From NCBI GenBank assembly GCA_027574665.1, contig CM050656.1, forward strand, positions 5,641,001-5,705,000: a stretch of 64,000 nt of DNA, read 5' to 3'. This document shows positions 39,001-51,000 of the stretch, in pieces. Numbering within the stretch: the stretch's first letter is position 1; each line of letters opens with the position of its first letter. The DNA comes from Rhynochetos jubatus (Eukaryota > Chordata > Aves > Eurypygiformes > Rhynochetidae). The notes below the pieces were generated by a model, which saw only the letters and a program-made list of their open reading frames with translations, did not search any database and was not told where the DNA came from. Both the position numbers and the translations under genes were made by a program.

Positions 39001-42000
39001 ATCCTGCACCCCAGCTCCTGCCAGAGAGCGTGATGGAGGGGGACACGAGGGTTGACACCCGGGGAGGCACAAGGTAACAGTTGGCCTGATGCTCTCCTGC
39101 CTCTGCAGGGCTTTCTGGTCCAGAATAGCGAGATTCCCAACCAAAAGTTGGTGTTCCACCTTGGCAAACCTCAATCCTGAATAACAATTCTTAATTTTCC
39201 GGGCTGCCCGAGTCCTGGCACACCAGCTCTGCTTGCACCTCGTGGTTGTCACCGCATCGGCTGCTGTTGGGACGTGGGGTCTGGTGGGTCGGGGTGCTCC
39301 AAGCCGTGGGATAGAACCAAACCTGAGCAGGCTCGCGTGTACCCCATCTGCTCCTGGGATTTCCTTGGTGGACAATTTTTCCACCAATTTTTTTCATGGT
39401 GGATGATTTTCTTCAGCCCTGCCACATGGCTTTAGGTGGGAAAGTCCATCATGAAAATTTGTGGAGGGACACGTTCAGTGATCCAAACCCAGCTGATATC
39501 CGTGAGGCTCCCTTGTAACTGCCCTGGGAACGGGTGTTCGTTGGGCGGTGGGTGAATGAGAGCACACTTCAAGGGCACAGATGTTGCTGTGAACCATCCA
39601 GGATTGTGTGTCAGCAGGGGTCTTTGGGGAAAAGTCTTTTCTTACCATTTTCCTGCTGGGTAGGACCCTCCCCTCATGCTGGAGCTTCCCCAAGGCAGTT
39701 TGGTGCATGCTGCCCTTCCCTCAGCAATACCAGAGCAGCTCCTGACACCGAAATCCTCCTTTGTCTGTCCCTCTGCATCACAGAGAGGATGTAAATACAA
39801 ATAGAGATGCTGAGCAGGAGCGAGCAGGGTCTCTCCGGCTACCCGATGTCCACCCCAGTTCCCCCTCTTTGGGGCTGGGGCCGCTCGGGTGGCTCATCCT
39901 GGGGAGAGGCGAAGAGGGAGTGTGACCCCACAGATCAGGTGCAGTGAATTTGGAAATTTATAATAAAAATTTGGCGTGCTGGTGAGGTCAGGGAGGCATC
40001 TTTTCCAGAGGACAGAGCTGAACTCAGGGGCAGATGGGGTAGGAGAAGCATTTTAAAAGCTTTACAACAGCTTCTGCCTGAAGTGGGGTGTTGGATGAGG
40101 CTTCTTGGTGGATTAACGAGACTAAATGCCTGGGTAAATGAATAAATAAGCCCAGAATTATCCTCATTTTTTTGTGCAGCCATCTTCCACCGTGCAGAGA
40201 CCGGTGCCCCTCCAACTCCAAGCATCGTCTGCTCCGGAGGGAAGATGCTTGGGGCACAGGGAGCGGTGTTGGGACTCTGGAGACAACAGGCTCATAGACT
40301 CCGCGTGGCGTGGCATGAGGGAGGGCTTTTTTAATGTGTTTTTTTCCTTAACTCCAACCCAAACCCACCATGTTTATCCTGGTTTCCTTCCCCACAGAGC
40401 GCAGCAGCTGCCCCGAGTCCCGTGCTTGGAAACATTCCCCCGAACGACGGGATGCCCGGGGGCCCCATCCCGCCCGGCTTCTTCCAGGTAGGCTGCCGCT
40501 CCTCCCGATGCTCGCCTCCGCACCACGCACGTGTTCGCTTACGCTCTGGGTGTCAGCGCTGTTGTGCCTGTGGTTTGTTTTTTTTTTCCAAGGGGATGCT
40601 AGGGAAGCAGCATGCCTGCGTAGCTCACCTGTGTAGGAAGAACTCCCCTTCTGCTGTCCTTCCTCGTTTGCGTTCTGGTTTTTGTGGCCTTAAAGCGAAT
40701 TTCTTTCTTCCTCGAAGAGGTTACTGTGTATTTACAACCCATGGGTTTTTTTCCAAAGCTGCTTGGTTTGTGTTTGGGTTGAGATTGTATTTGTTCTCCG
40801 GCCCTAACAGACGTGCATAATTGAAAACATTCTGGATTTTGATTCCTGAAGCTTCCCCCCCCCTCCCCTCTGGTTAACCGCTTGATTTTTTCCAAATGCA
40901 ATCACCGAAAGCATTAACAAACGCTGGCTGTGGCTGCAGGCAGGAGCTGGCTCCAGCCAAGTCCCCGAATGCCGTGGAGGCACCTTGTAAGCAAATACCT
41001 AGCGAAGTCCCCCAAGTCCCCTCGCTCCTTCCTTCTCCCATGCCTAGCTCTGAGCGAGGAGGGTGTAACGTGTGTTTGGAATGACGCTGATGGAAAGGAT
41101 CTCGACAAGCACACAGAAAGGGGAGTTTTCAAAGCTTGAACCGTGGGGGGGGGTTCTGGGGTGTCTCTGGAATCTCTTTGCACATCGTGACCCGTGCCGG
41201 TTTGCAGCGGCGTAAGCTCTTGGTGCGTTAAAATCTTCCTTCTTGAGGAAGAAACACTTGTTCATGTAAGAAATGGGATAAGAGTTGAAAGGAATATTTG
41301 TTTTGGCAAGCTGGTTTTGGTTGGTTTTTTTTTTCTGTTTTATCTGGGCTTGTGATTTGTATATGGGAGAACTTCTCAGGCAGTGGACAGGCGAACTTGA
41401 TAAGGCACTTGTGATTTATTGTGGCGATATCTGAGCCCGATATCGCCGTTCGCATGTGTATGGGAAGGGAGAAGGAGGGTCCTGGTTTGTTTTTTCTTTT
41501 TTTAGAGAGATCCTATTTCCTGAGCATGCTTCTGACTGAGTAAGACTATCCGATATTGATCGGGAACCCTAAAACAGGGGAATCTTGTAGCAGCGCTCAG
41601 CGGCACGGGGTGAAGCCAACAGCAGAGATGCTATCTCGCAGGTCATAGCCGCTGCCAGCAATTCGAGTGCCAAGCTGCCGCTTCCAACAAATGTGTCTCC
41701 AAAAGTCCTGATCTCGCCCCGCGGCAAAGCTGACTGTCCTTTGGGGCTTCTGCGTCACGCAGAGATGCGAGGGCTGCAAAACTGGCATGATGTTAGGGCA
41801 AGGCTTCAAGAGTATGGGTTGGCTTTCCCGAGAGGGGAAGGTGAGGAAGAGGAGTCGCATCTCCCCAGACATGCTGTGCATGCTCCCATCTCGACTCTTC
41901 CCGTTGACAGCCTCCAAGCTGTCCCTCCCTGCTTTCCTTTCTGCCCTCCCGTACCATTTTTGCACTGAGGGACCGATTCAGGAGCAAACGATCCATCCTG

Positions 42001-45000
42001 GCTCCCTACCTCTGGTGAGGCTGGACCAGGAACCGCTGGGGAAGGGGAGCTGAAAAGCAGCCCTGCTTTCTTAGGACTTTTTTGGGGGAGGGTCCTGAAA
42101 ACCCAGCAGAAGTCATGACACCGGTGCAGGTGTTGTGGGGGGAGGGATGCTGCCCATCCCCGGAGCTGCCAGAGGGAAGAGAGGACGGGTGCCGATGCAT
42201 ATGGCTCGCATGTGACATCTCAAGAGCCTGCCGTTCCTGAAAACCCTCCAACATCTGGTTTCTCCTCCCAGCCCTGGGGATGGAGGGGAGGAGGGGAGAA
42301 GAGAAATCCCACCTTTTAACACAGTCTGAACATCGCCTCCATGAAAGCCCATCTGATTTATTGCGGGTGCTGGGGCTCGTTCCAGCTTCAGGAGGTGCTG
42401 GAGACCGGCTCTTGCAGAGGTGGGCTGGGGGCTAGGGGCGAGCCGGTCGCAGCTTGGGGCAGTGTCCTATCTCTAGGAAATTAAAGTGCTGAACTTGAGA
42501 GGGTAAAATCAAAAATGTCACAGGAGATGCAGAGGGCTTCTCCCTGACCCTTACTGTGCCAGGCCTGGGAGTGAGTGTGGTTCCTGGTGGTACCACCTCG
42601 GTGCCCTCCTCATGACAGGAGACGGAGGATGGAGAGGGCTGGGGGGTTCAGCATATTGCTCTTCTGCACCATACTGCAGGCACCAGGGACCTGCAAGGGA
42701 TATCCCTGCGGGTAGCAGGCATGGGCAGATGGTTGTTGAGGCTGTTTAGAGGGCCTGACCCTGTCCTGGCATGGTGGAGCATCACACCGGCAGCTGGGGA
42801 GGGAGTCACCAGCAAAGCTGAGGTTGCAGAAACCCCACGCTGACAGCCCGGGGGTACACAACCCTCCCCCCAGCCCTGCACATTCGGATGTGCACCACTG
42901 TTTGGCAAAAGGAAAAAAATCAGATGGATCCTTCCTGGGAGCTAGTGGCCCAAAAACCCGTGGGACCGAGCTTGGCAGTGAAGTGACATGCCAGGAAGGG
43001 GCGAAGAGAGGAGGAGTCCAGACTGCAGCGCCCGTCCGCAGCCTCCCTCTTGCAGGGAGAGTCCCTTCCCCATGCTGGGGCTCAGCAGCGACCTTCGGGC
43101 TGGGGGCCAAGGGAAACGCAGCCTGCAGAGACTCCCAAAACCTTCCCAAAGCGATGGGGATGGAGAGGCCCTGGGCGCCCTTGGGTTGCCGGGGCATTGC
43201 GCGGTGCCAGCCAGTGGCACAGCGTCAGGCTGTGCTCTGGACAAAAGGTGGCTGGGTTGACGGCCGGCGCGGGTAGATGCTTTTATTTAAATCTCTCTCT
43301 CTTTGTCCCGTTGAGATGAGCAAACAAACCCTCTGCTCATCCTCCTAAAGGTCATCAGAGGCGTTCCTGCTTTTGTTTTCAGAGCCGGATTGATGCCGGG
43401 GTGCAGATCCCTCAAAGGAGGGACAGGGGGTGCCAGGGAAATATAGGAAGGAAAAAAATGAAAAGCAATTAATACCACACCTTCTTAACACTAATAGGGG
43501 GAGGGGGCGTGGGGTGTGCAGTCAGCAGCCCCCCGCCGCAGCCATACGTCCTCTCCCCAGAGCGAACTCCCCGCGCCGCCCCGTACCCCGCGTGCTGATG
43601 AAATGGAAAGTTGACCATAAATCAATGTCGGTGGCTGCGTTAGCTATGCATCAGCGGCTCGGCGCCGAGATGCACCAAAACAAAGCGCCGGCAGCTCGGT
43701 GTTCCCACACTGCCCCCTAATGCAGAGAGACCTCGGGAACCAGGGAGGATGGGGGGAGCTCCATAGCCTGGGGGGCTCCCCCCGACATCCCCTGCTCTCC
43801 TTGCGTCTCCTCCCTGCATCCCGGGACGCAGCTCTTTGGGTGAGGTTGCCTGCGGGTGGTGAGGATGGTAAAGCCAGGGGTAATGGGATGGGGTCCGTGT
43901 TGTCCTGCTCTCTCCTTGGATGCCACCATTTTCCCCCTGCTCGGCTGGCCTGACGTCTTGGTGGGGTTCGCCACCGCTCCGCGGGTGCCACCATCTATGG
44001 TCAGCCAGCTCCGGCGAGGTGGCACAAGAGCCGCAAAACCAGGCTGCCCTTCCCGAAATCCCAGGGCAGAGCTCGGCGTCTGCCTTGCACCAAGCAGGGC
44101 TGGAAGGAAGGTGGCTTATGATCCGGAGGAAAGGAAAAGCAAGCATCAGAGAAAGTTGGGGTTTTTTTCTGGAAGTTTAGTAGGATGCCCGAGGCTTTTG
44201 TACCGAGCGTCTGGAGCATATGGTGGGATTTGCAGTCAACTTTCTCTCGGGTGCTCCAGCCAGATGGAGGTGACTGTTCTTGGCTCTGGCTGACACGGGT
44301 TTGTTTCCTGAAGAGCTTGTGTTTAACATATTCCTTAAAACCAGGCTTCTGCAGTTGGGAGCCCCAGCTGCAGGCGAACCAGAGCTCCTGCCCACGGCTG
44401 CCTTCCACCGTCTGCGAAGGAACTTGGCCTGCGTTGCTTTGCCTTTCCTTGCCCTGCCTTGGCCTGCCCTGCCTTGGCCTGCCTTTCCTTGCCCTGCTCT
44501 GCCTTGCCCTGCCTTGCCCTGCCTTGCCCTGCTTTGCCCTGCCTTGCCCTGCTTTGCCCTGCCTTGCCTTGCCCTGCCCTGCCCTGCCTTGCCCTGCCCT
44601 GCCCTGCCCTGCCTTGCCTTGCCTTGCCCTGCCTTGCCCTGCCCTGCCTTGCCCTGCCTTGCTCTGCCTTGCCTTGCTCTGCCTTGCCCTGCCTTGCCTT
44701 GCCCTGCCTTGCCTTGCCTTGCTCTGCCTTGCCCTGCCTTGCCTTGCTTTGCCCTGCCTTGCCCTGCCCTGCCTTGCCCTGCCCTGCCTTGCTCTGCCTT
44801 GCCTTGCTCTGCCTTGCCTTGCTCTGCCTTGCCTTGCTCTGCCTTGCCCTGCCCTGCCTTGCCCTGCCTTGCCCTGCCCTGCCCTGCCCTGCCTTGCCTT
44901 GCCTTGCCTTGCCTTGCCTTGCCCTGCCCTGCCCTGCCCTGCCTTGCCCTGCCTTGCCCTGCCTTGCCCTGCCCTGCCTTGCCCTGCCCTGCCCTGCCTT

Positions 45001-48000
45001 GCCCTGCCCTGCCCTGCCTTGCCCTGCCTTGCCCTGCCTTGCCCTGCCCTGCCTTGCCCTGCCCTGCCCTGCCTTGCCCTGCCCTGCCCTGCCTTGCCCT
45101 GCCCTGCCTTGCCCTGCCCTGCCTTGCCCTGCCCTGCCCTGCCCTGCCCTCTCTTGGGAAGGTACGGTTGAGTCCCAACGCAGCACCACGTGCTGGAAGG
45201 CAGCTCTCATCCTCTCCGAGGGCACGTGGAGCATCTCTGCTAAAGGCTCCTCCAGGGGTATCTTATTTTTTTGTAGACAACGTGCAAAACTTCCCCTCCT
45301 TTGGTAGGAATCAAGTTCCTATCCAGTAAACCCAGTCACGTCTTCAATTAATACCCATCTAACTGATTTTAGCCTTTCCTAACGTTGGAACCGGTAGGCA
45401 GGGGCAGATGCTTTAAAACCCGGGGTGCCCTCCTGTTGCTGACTCTGAATCGCCCGTACCTCGTGGCAGCGACGCTTTGCCTTCTCCTACCATCCTGCAT
45501 TGCTCCTCCACCCCCAGAGGTGCTCGAGAAGGGTCTGAAATAGAAAAACTCCCCCATTAGCTGTAAGTACACAGCCTGTAAAACATGATCCATTTGTGGT
45601 GAGTTATGCTGGAAACATAAATTGACACGCGCGGGGCTGCGAGCGCTCGTGCCATTTTCCATCTTTAATATTTTACAAGAAGTTTGAGGAGTCGAGCTCG
45701 CGAAAGACGGAGTGGAAATAACCGGATCGCCTGGAAACTCCCTGTACAGAACAGCAGCAAACTCTGGTCGTCTCGTGGGCCAGGGTGGGCTTTTAAAGTC
45801 CCCTTAGTGTGGAGGGGACTGAAAAACGAAGCGGAGAGGAGGCTGGGGCACGGAGAGCTGTCGGAGTGTTTCCTCTGACGCCACTTTAGCTGGTTGGGGC
45901 TGTTTGTTGGGGTTTTTTGGTTTTTAGAGGCAGCTACAGGAAAGTGGAAAAAAAAAAAAAAGATGAAAAATATGAAGACTTGAGAGATGATGGGGTTTCT
46001 GTGGCTGGGGAGCACTGGTCTTGAGAGCGAATTAACTGCAGAGCAGGTCCTGCCCGCCCGGCACGGCGGATGGAGCTGTGCTGAGGGGATGCGACTTGGG
46101 ACCGTTTGGGATGTGGAGGGAAGCAGGGCTGCGTGTGTCCACCCTCCTCTTGTAATAACACTAGTTAGTAACTGCTAAATACGCATTTTTTTAACCAAAA
46201 AAGAAAGGGTTGCTCTGTTGGTTGGAGCCCACATGTCATCTCTGCACAACGCTTGCCTCAACCGCCGCCATCCGTCGGGGATCATCTGCCGCTTCCTCCG
46301 CAGCGAGGGAGACCCGGGCGAAAAAGCCACCGATCCGGCAGGCGTTCCTGGCCGAGCGCAGGTCCCGGCCCTGAAACATCTGCAAATATTTACGGAGATA
46401 ACAATATCCAGAGGGTTTTGCGTTTCTGACGGAGCAGAGCAGCCGTGCCGCGGGGGCGCGGGAGGGGGCCGCGGCGGTTGCAGCCTGGAGCGAGCGTTTC
46501 AGATGCTGCTGCTCGTCGCTGTTTTGAAAAAGCAAGAAAAGGAGGAGGGGGGTGGAAAAAAAGCCCCTTTCGGCTCCTCCTCGCCTGCCGAGATGTTTGC
46601 ATGAGCTGGGCGTATGCCGTCACGTTATCCAGAAGTCTCTGCTGGGAGCGGTACCGCGTGGGATATTGCAGCGGCGCCGAGCCTGGAGCATCCCGGGGAG
46701 CAGGACCGTACTCCAGAGGATGCATTCAGCAGGACAGACAACTGATGCTCTCCGGATCTGGTGTCCTCAGGGGACTTTTCTCCGGTGAAAATGCTGCCAT
46801 GTCTTACAGATGCTTATTCTACAGTAACCCAACGCTGCTTGCGCTGAAGCTCTAAATGCAGACCCAGAGCATCACCTCCGGGCCCAGCCAGGGTGCGTGT
46901 AGGTGACCGCAACCCCCACAGATTCCATACTTGTTGACCCTCACGCGCCGTGGGATACGAGAGGGAGGATGTCAGGGGTAACCCCAGGATGGGGTCCGCG
47001 TGCCCGTGCAGTCAGTGCCTGGATAGGAGTGAGCTCCTTGCAGCGCAGCAAGGCGGGTGGCGTGGGACCTGCTGACTCTTGCGTTGATGGGACTTGAGGC
47101 TTGGCCTCTGCGAGTCCTGGGTTTTCCCTTCCACTTGGTTTCATCGCTCGTTCACCTCAGCCGATCTTCCTTATCCAAAATCCTGCAGCTGTGACGTGTG
47201 GGAAATGTTTTGGTGGTGGCCAGACCTCGTTGGGGGGTGACGTCCTCGGTGGCGGGGGGTGGTGGCTGCTGCCCACGGTGCAGTTTGCATTCGCAGAGTT
47301 CACCACCTCAGGAGCAAAACTAGGTCGAGTTTCATGCACGGAGAGGACTTGTGCTAAAGGAGGTTGGTGCTGAGGCCGGACCACAGGGGTTTGTCTTCTC
47401 CAGCGTGGATGGAGAAGGCGGTTGCGTCGGCACCGGGAGGGTTGTCCTGAGGGGCCGAGACCTCTTCCAGCCGAGGTTCGCGGGGGCAGGGGCTGGTTGC
47501 CTTCGGCTCCTGAGGAGTACGTGGTGGCGTAAATGGCGGGACTTGATTTCCCCAAGCGGAGAGGCTGGCAGGAGGCGGTTGGTTTAAATCCGCTTGGCTC
47601 CATCTCGCCGCCGAACTGTTCAAATTAAAAAAAAAAAGAGGGAAAAAAAACCAAACCCCACCCTCTTACTTTATTTACATTGCACTCAAGTTTCCGCCGT
47701 ACAAAAGATTTGCAGGTGCAAATATGTCCTGCCTTCATTAACTTCCCCTCCCTTTTTAATTTATGTGATTTCAATTTTCCTTCCCTGTACTGTTAATTAG
47801 GGGACCCTCTAATCAGTACCATTATCACAGTGGTATTCATGTTTAGGAAAGCTGCTAAACAAATGCTTGCAAAATTGCTAAATGGCTAATTAATGTCTGT
47901 TAATTAAGAAAATTGCTCATGGTAACAAACCATGCCATTGCTGGCAGCAGCTAGAAGGCGAACACTTGTTGAAATTAGTAACAAGGCAGGTAGAGAACAT

Positions 48001-51000
48001 CTGCTCCGGCGCCGGTCCTGGAGCCTGCCATCGCTTCCCATCACCTACTGACAAAGCTCGTTCGCTTTCTCTCCCAATTACACCTCTGTGGACTCAAAAA
48101 AAATACTTTTTTTTTTCCCCCCTTCTTTTTTCCTTACGTTAACACGCACCGGTATGTTCTTGCACCGAGCTCGCGGTTTTTCCAAGCGAGTTTTCCTTTT
48201 GTGCTTTTAAGGGAAATTAAAAAAAAAAAAAAAAAGGAAAAGTGGGCGTTCAAGCCCAAAATGTCAGCGGCTGCTGCATTGCAGCCTCAAACCTGCACCG
48301 ACTAATCTCTCCTTTTTTCCCCTAGACATCCTTTCTAAGCCATTTTACTCGCATCCTTAGGGAACCCACCTCGAGGAAGGACGTTGCATCCGTCCAGGCT
48401 TGACGATGCAGCCCCGGTTGTACCGGCCGTACGCTGCCCGAGCGTGAGCTGGGACGTGCTCCTCGTCCTCTGCGCTCGCTCCGGCCCCTCCACCGACCCA
48501 TGGTGAAAAAACCCCAATAACCAAACCCCAGGGGTGTGTCCAACCTTTGGGATGAGAGAGGAGAAAGTGGGGGCTTTTTTGGTGGTTTTTTTCTTTTTGG
48601 TTTGGGGGTATATTTTTGTATTGCCCCGACCTCTCTGATCCTCTCCTGTGTATTTTTTCCTTCCTCGTTGCCGGCCCTTGCGAAGTGTTTCCCTGTGTGT
48701 TTATCATTGCAGAATTGGTTGGACTCCCGGACCGTTTCCCGTCAATGTGGCTGCTGTATTTTGACAAATGTTCTGATTTTTAATTTTTTTTTCTTCTTTT
48801 TTTTCTTTTTGCATACATCATTATTCATTGTTCAGCTACAAATGAATAGAAACTCAATTAAAAAGAGGAAAAAAATCAGAAAAAAAATTAAATAAATGGG
48901 AGAACTGACTCCCTGACAAAACAGGTCCACCCGTCAATCCTTTTTTTAGCTCTTTCTGCGCTTTCATGTGCTAATCTATAACCTCCTTCTACTGTCTGAC
49001 CTCACAGGGACCGCCTGGGTCACAGCCCTCGCCACACGCACAGCCTCCACCCCACAATCCTAACAGCATGATGGGACCCCACAGTCAGGTAAAGACACTA
49101 GCGATGGGTAGGGCTGTGAACCGCGACGTGCGCTCGATTTGCCTTTTTCTTTCCCCCCCGCCCCCGCCTCTCTAAGCATGCTGGGCAACGGGTCCCCGCA
49201 CCCCGGGGGGAGCATCCCCCCGGGGGAGCATCCCCCTGGGGCACCCCAGCTCTGAAGCGAAACGTTGGGTTTTTTCCCTTTTTTTTTTTTTTGGATGTGC
49301 AGTCAATGGACTGAAAAGTCAGTCGTGGGTATCAGACTGTTTTACCTTCCCAAGGTAGCCTAGAAATGTAACTTGATGTGGGTTTTTAAGCTTCCGTTAG
49401 TAGCAGCAGTTGTAACAAAAAGGAACTTTAAGTCGTCTTTTTTTTTTCAGTACTTGGCACTGGGGGGTTTTTTTGTGTGTGCGTGTCTGTATGTGCTTAT
49501 TGCCACCTTTTTTTAATATATATATATTTAAACTTGAACAGTATCTAACACTCAGGGTTTCCCATGCACTAATTTTAACAGCCTCACCTAGTATTGCCGA
49601 TGTCAAACGCTCTCAAACAATAAATCTACAGAGAAAACGTTAAAAACGGACTCCGGACATCTTTTTTTTTTTTTTTTCTTTTGAATCTTTAACTTTTTTA
49701 AAAAGGATGGCTCCAGAAAAAAAAAACCAAACCCACAACCAAAAGCGGTGTGTACAGTCTAACCGGCGTGCGTGGGGAGCGTGCTGCCTCCCCGCAGCTC
49801 CGCGCTGACCTCCCTTTTGTGTCCCCGCAGCCGTTCATGTCGCCGCGCTACGCCGGAGGTCCCCGCCCCCCCATCAGGATGGGCAACCAGGTACTGCGCT
49901 CGCAACGACGGGTTTCCTGGGGTTGGCTTTTAGTTGGGGAGGGGGACAAGGGACACGTGTCCTGCGGATGCTCCTTGGGTTTGGATGGCGAACGTCGCCT
50001 CCCTCGGGCATCCTCGGTTTCCTTGGTGGCGGAGCATCAAGTGTCACGTAACCACTTTATTTTAATTTTTGGATGTGCGGTGTTTCCAGCACGGCCGTAC
50101 CGCGGGCTCGCTGCCCGGCTGGATTTTCCCTGCAATCGCAGAAAATTAAAGTGATGGAGATAATCCTGCTGCTGGGTTGACCGAGCGCTTAGATCAGCAG
50201 TGGGGTCAAGCGGGGCAGGTCACTGCTGAATTTTTGGGGTTGGGTTTATCCTCTTATCCCAGCTTAAACAAGGGCAGTTTGTTTCTGGCCTTGCGGACGG
50301 AGGCTTCTACCCCACGCGCTGCCTGAACGCGTGGCCTTTGCTTGAGGAATTCGTCTTGGGGTGCCGTGCGGATCCGTAGGGTAATGGCCGAACCAGGGGT
50401 CACTTGTTGAAGGAAAATGAAAGGAAACCTGTAATTCCTTTGAGCAGCAAAGGTGACTGTGCACAGATTGTCTTGGGAGCTGGGGTTTTTTTGGCTAACA
50501 ATATTATCTTTATATAGCTCCTATTAGCAGAAAGAGCAGAACAGTCAGGAAATGGGATGTAGCAGCTCGCTTCGTGTGTGTGATTGCTGGATTTGAGATC
50601 TGAATCGCTGGAACTTGCAAAAATGACAGTGAGACAGCTGAGATATAGCTGAGAAACACTCAAGGTGGGCTGATATAGAACCCACAAGCCCGGCTGGGAT
50701 GTAAGAGCCTCCCAGCCAGGGTGCTGGTGGCCGTTTTAGCGAGGTATTAATGAACTGCACCTCCTCACGGGACAGTTTTAACAGGACGCCATCCTACTGT
50801 GGTCCCCAGGCTGGTCCTGAGCCCTGCTGGAGGGGAGCGTGATGAGCTGGGGCAGGCAGGGGAGCCGTTTGGGGTGGCCACCCTTGCAGCCGAGTCAAGC
50901 ATACAGGAGTGGGGAAAGTTAATTAGAAGGATTTCAGTTTTTCCCCCAACCATCTTGTCTAGAAGACAGGTTTGTGCCTGCCCAGAGCTCAGTGAGGTTA

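Larger units (their letters stand above)
7253..40397 (+). other. SSBP3 intron 4 (33.1 kb)
   Basis: This intron separates the LUFS domain exons from the Pro/Gly-rich exons. It contains no convincing exon of another gene. What is visible: AT-rich islands with homeodomain-like ATTA motifs (about 7320-7500, 8630-8830, 9660-9785, 10080-10530, 12120-12370, 22815-22960, 23060-23165, 24840-25160, 25965-26230, 27120-27220, 27600-27760, 30030-30210, 33240-33740, 35260-35370, 36950-37160, 38500-38660, 39945-40160), two CpG clusters (12860-13010, 18440-18860), short tandem repeats and homopolymers. I saw no CR1 LINE 3' end, no LTR pair and no tRNA. Confidence 0.85.
40488..49007 (+). other. SSBP3 intron 5 (8.5 kb)
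   Basis: This region contains a 9-bp perfect inverted repeat at 41423-41447, a large CCYTG pentamer array (44430-45152), a CpG cluster near 46250-46500, and an AT-rich candidate element at 47740-47990 followed by A and T homopolymers (48105-48234). No second gene was found. The long frames through the pentamer array are repeat artefacts. Confidence 0.85.

Noticed and set aside
44177-45329. Open frames of 282-349 codons on both strands with repeating LPCPA or [10 protein letters not shown] pentapeptides
   Set aside because: They are produced by the pentanucleotide array, where a stop-free 5-bp unit leaves all frames open. No start context, splice structure or domain supports a protein.
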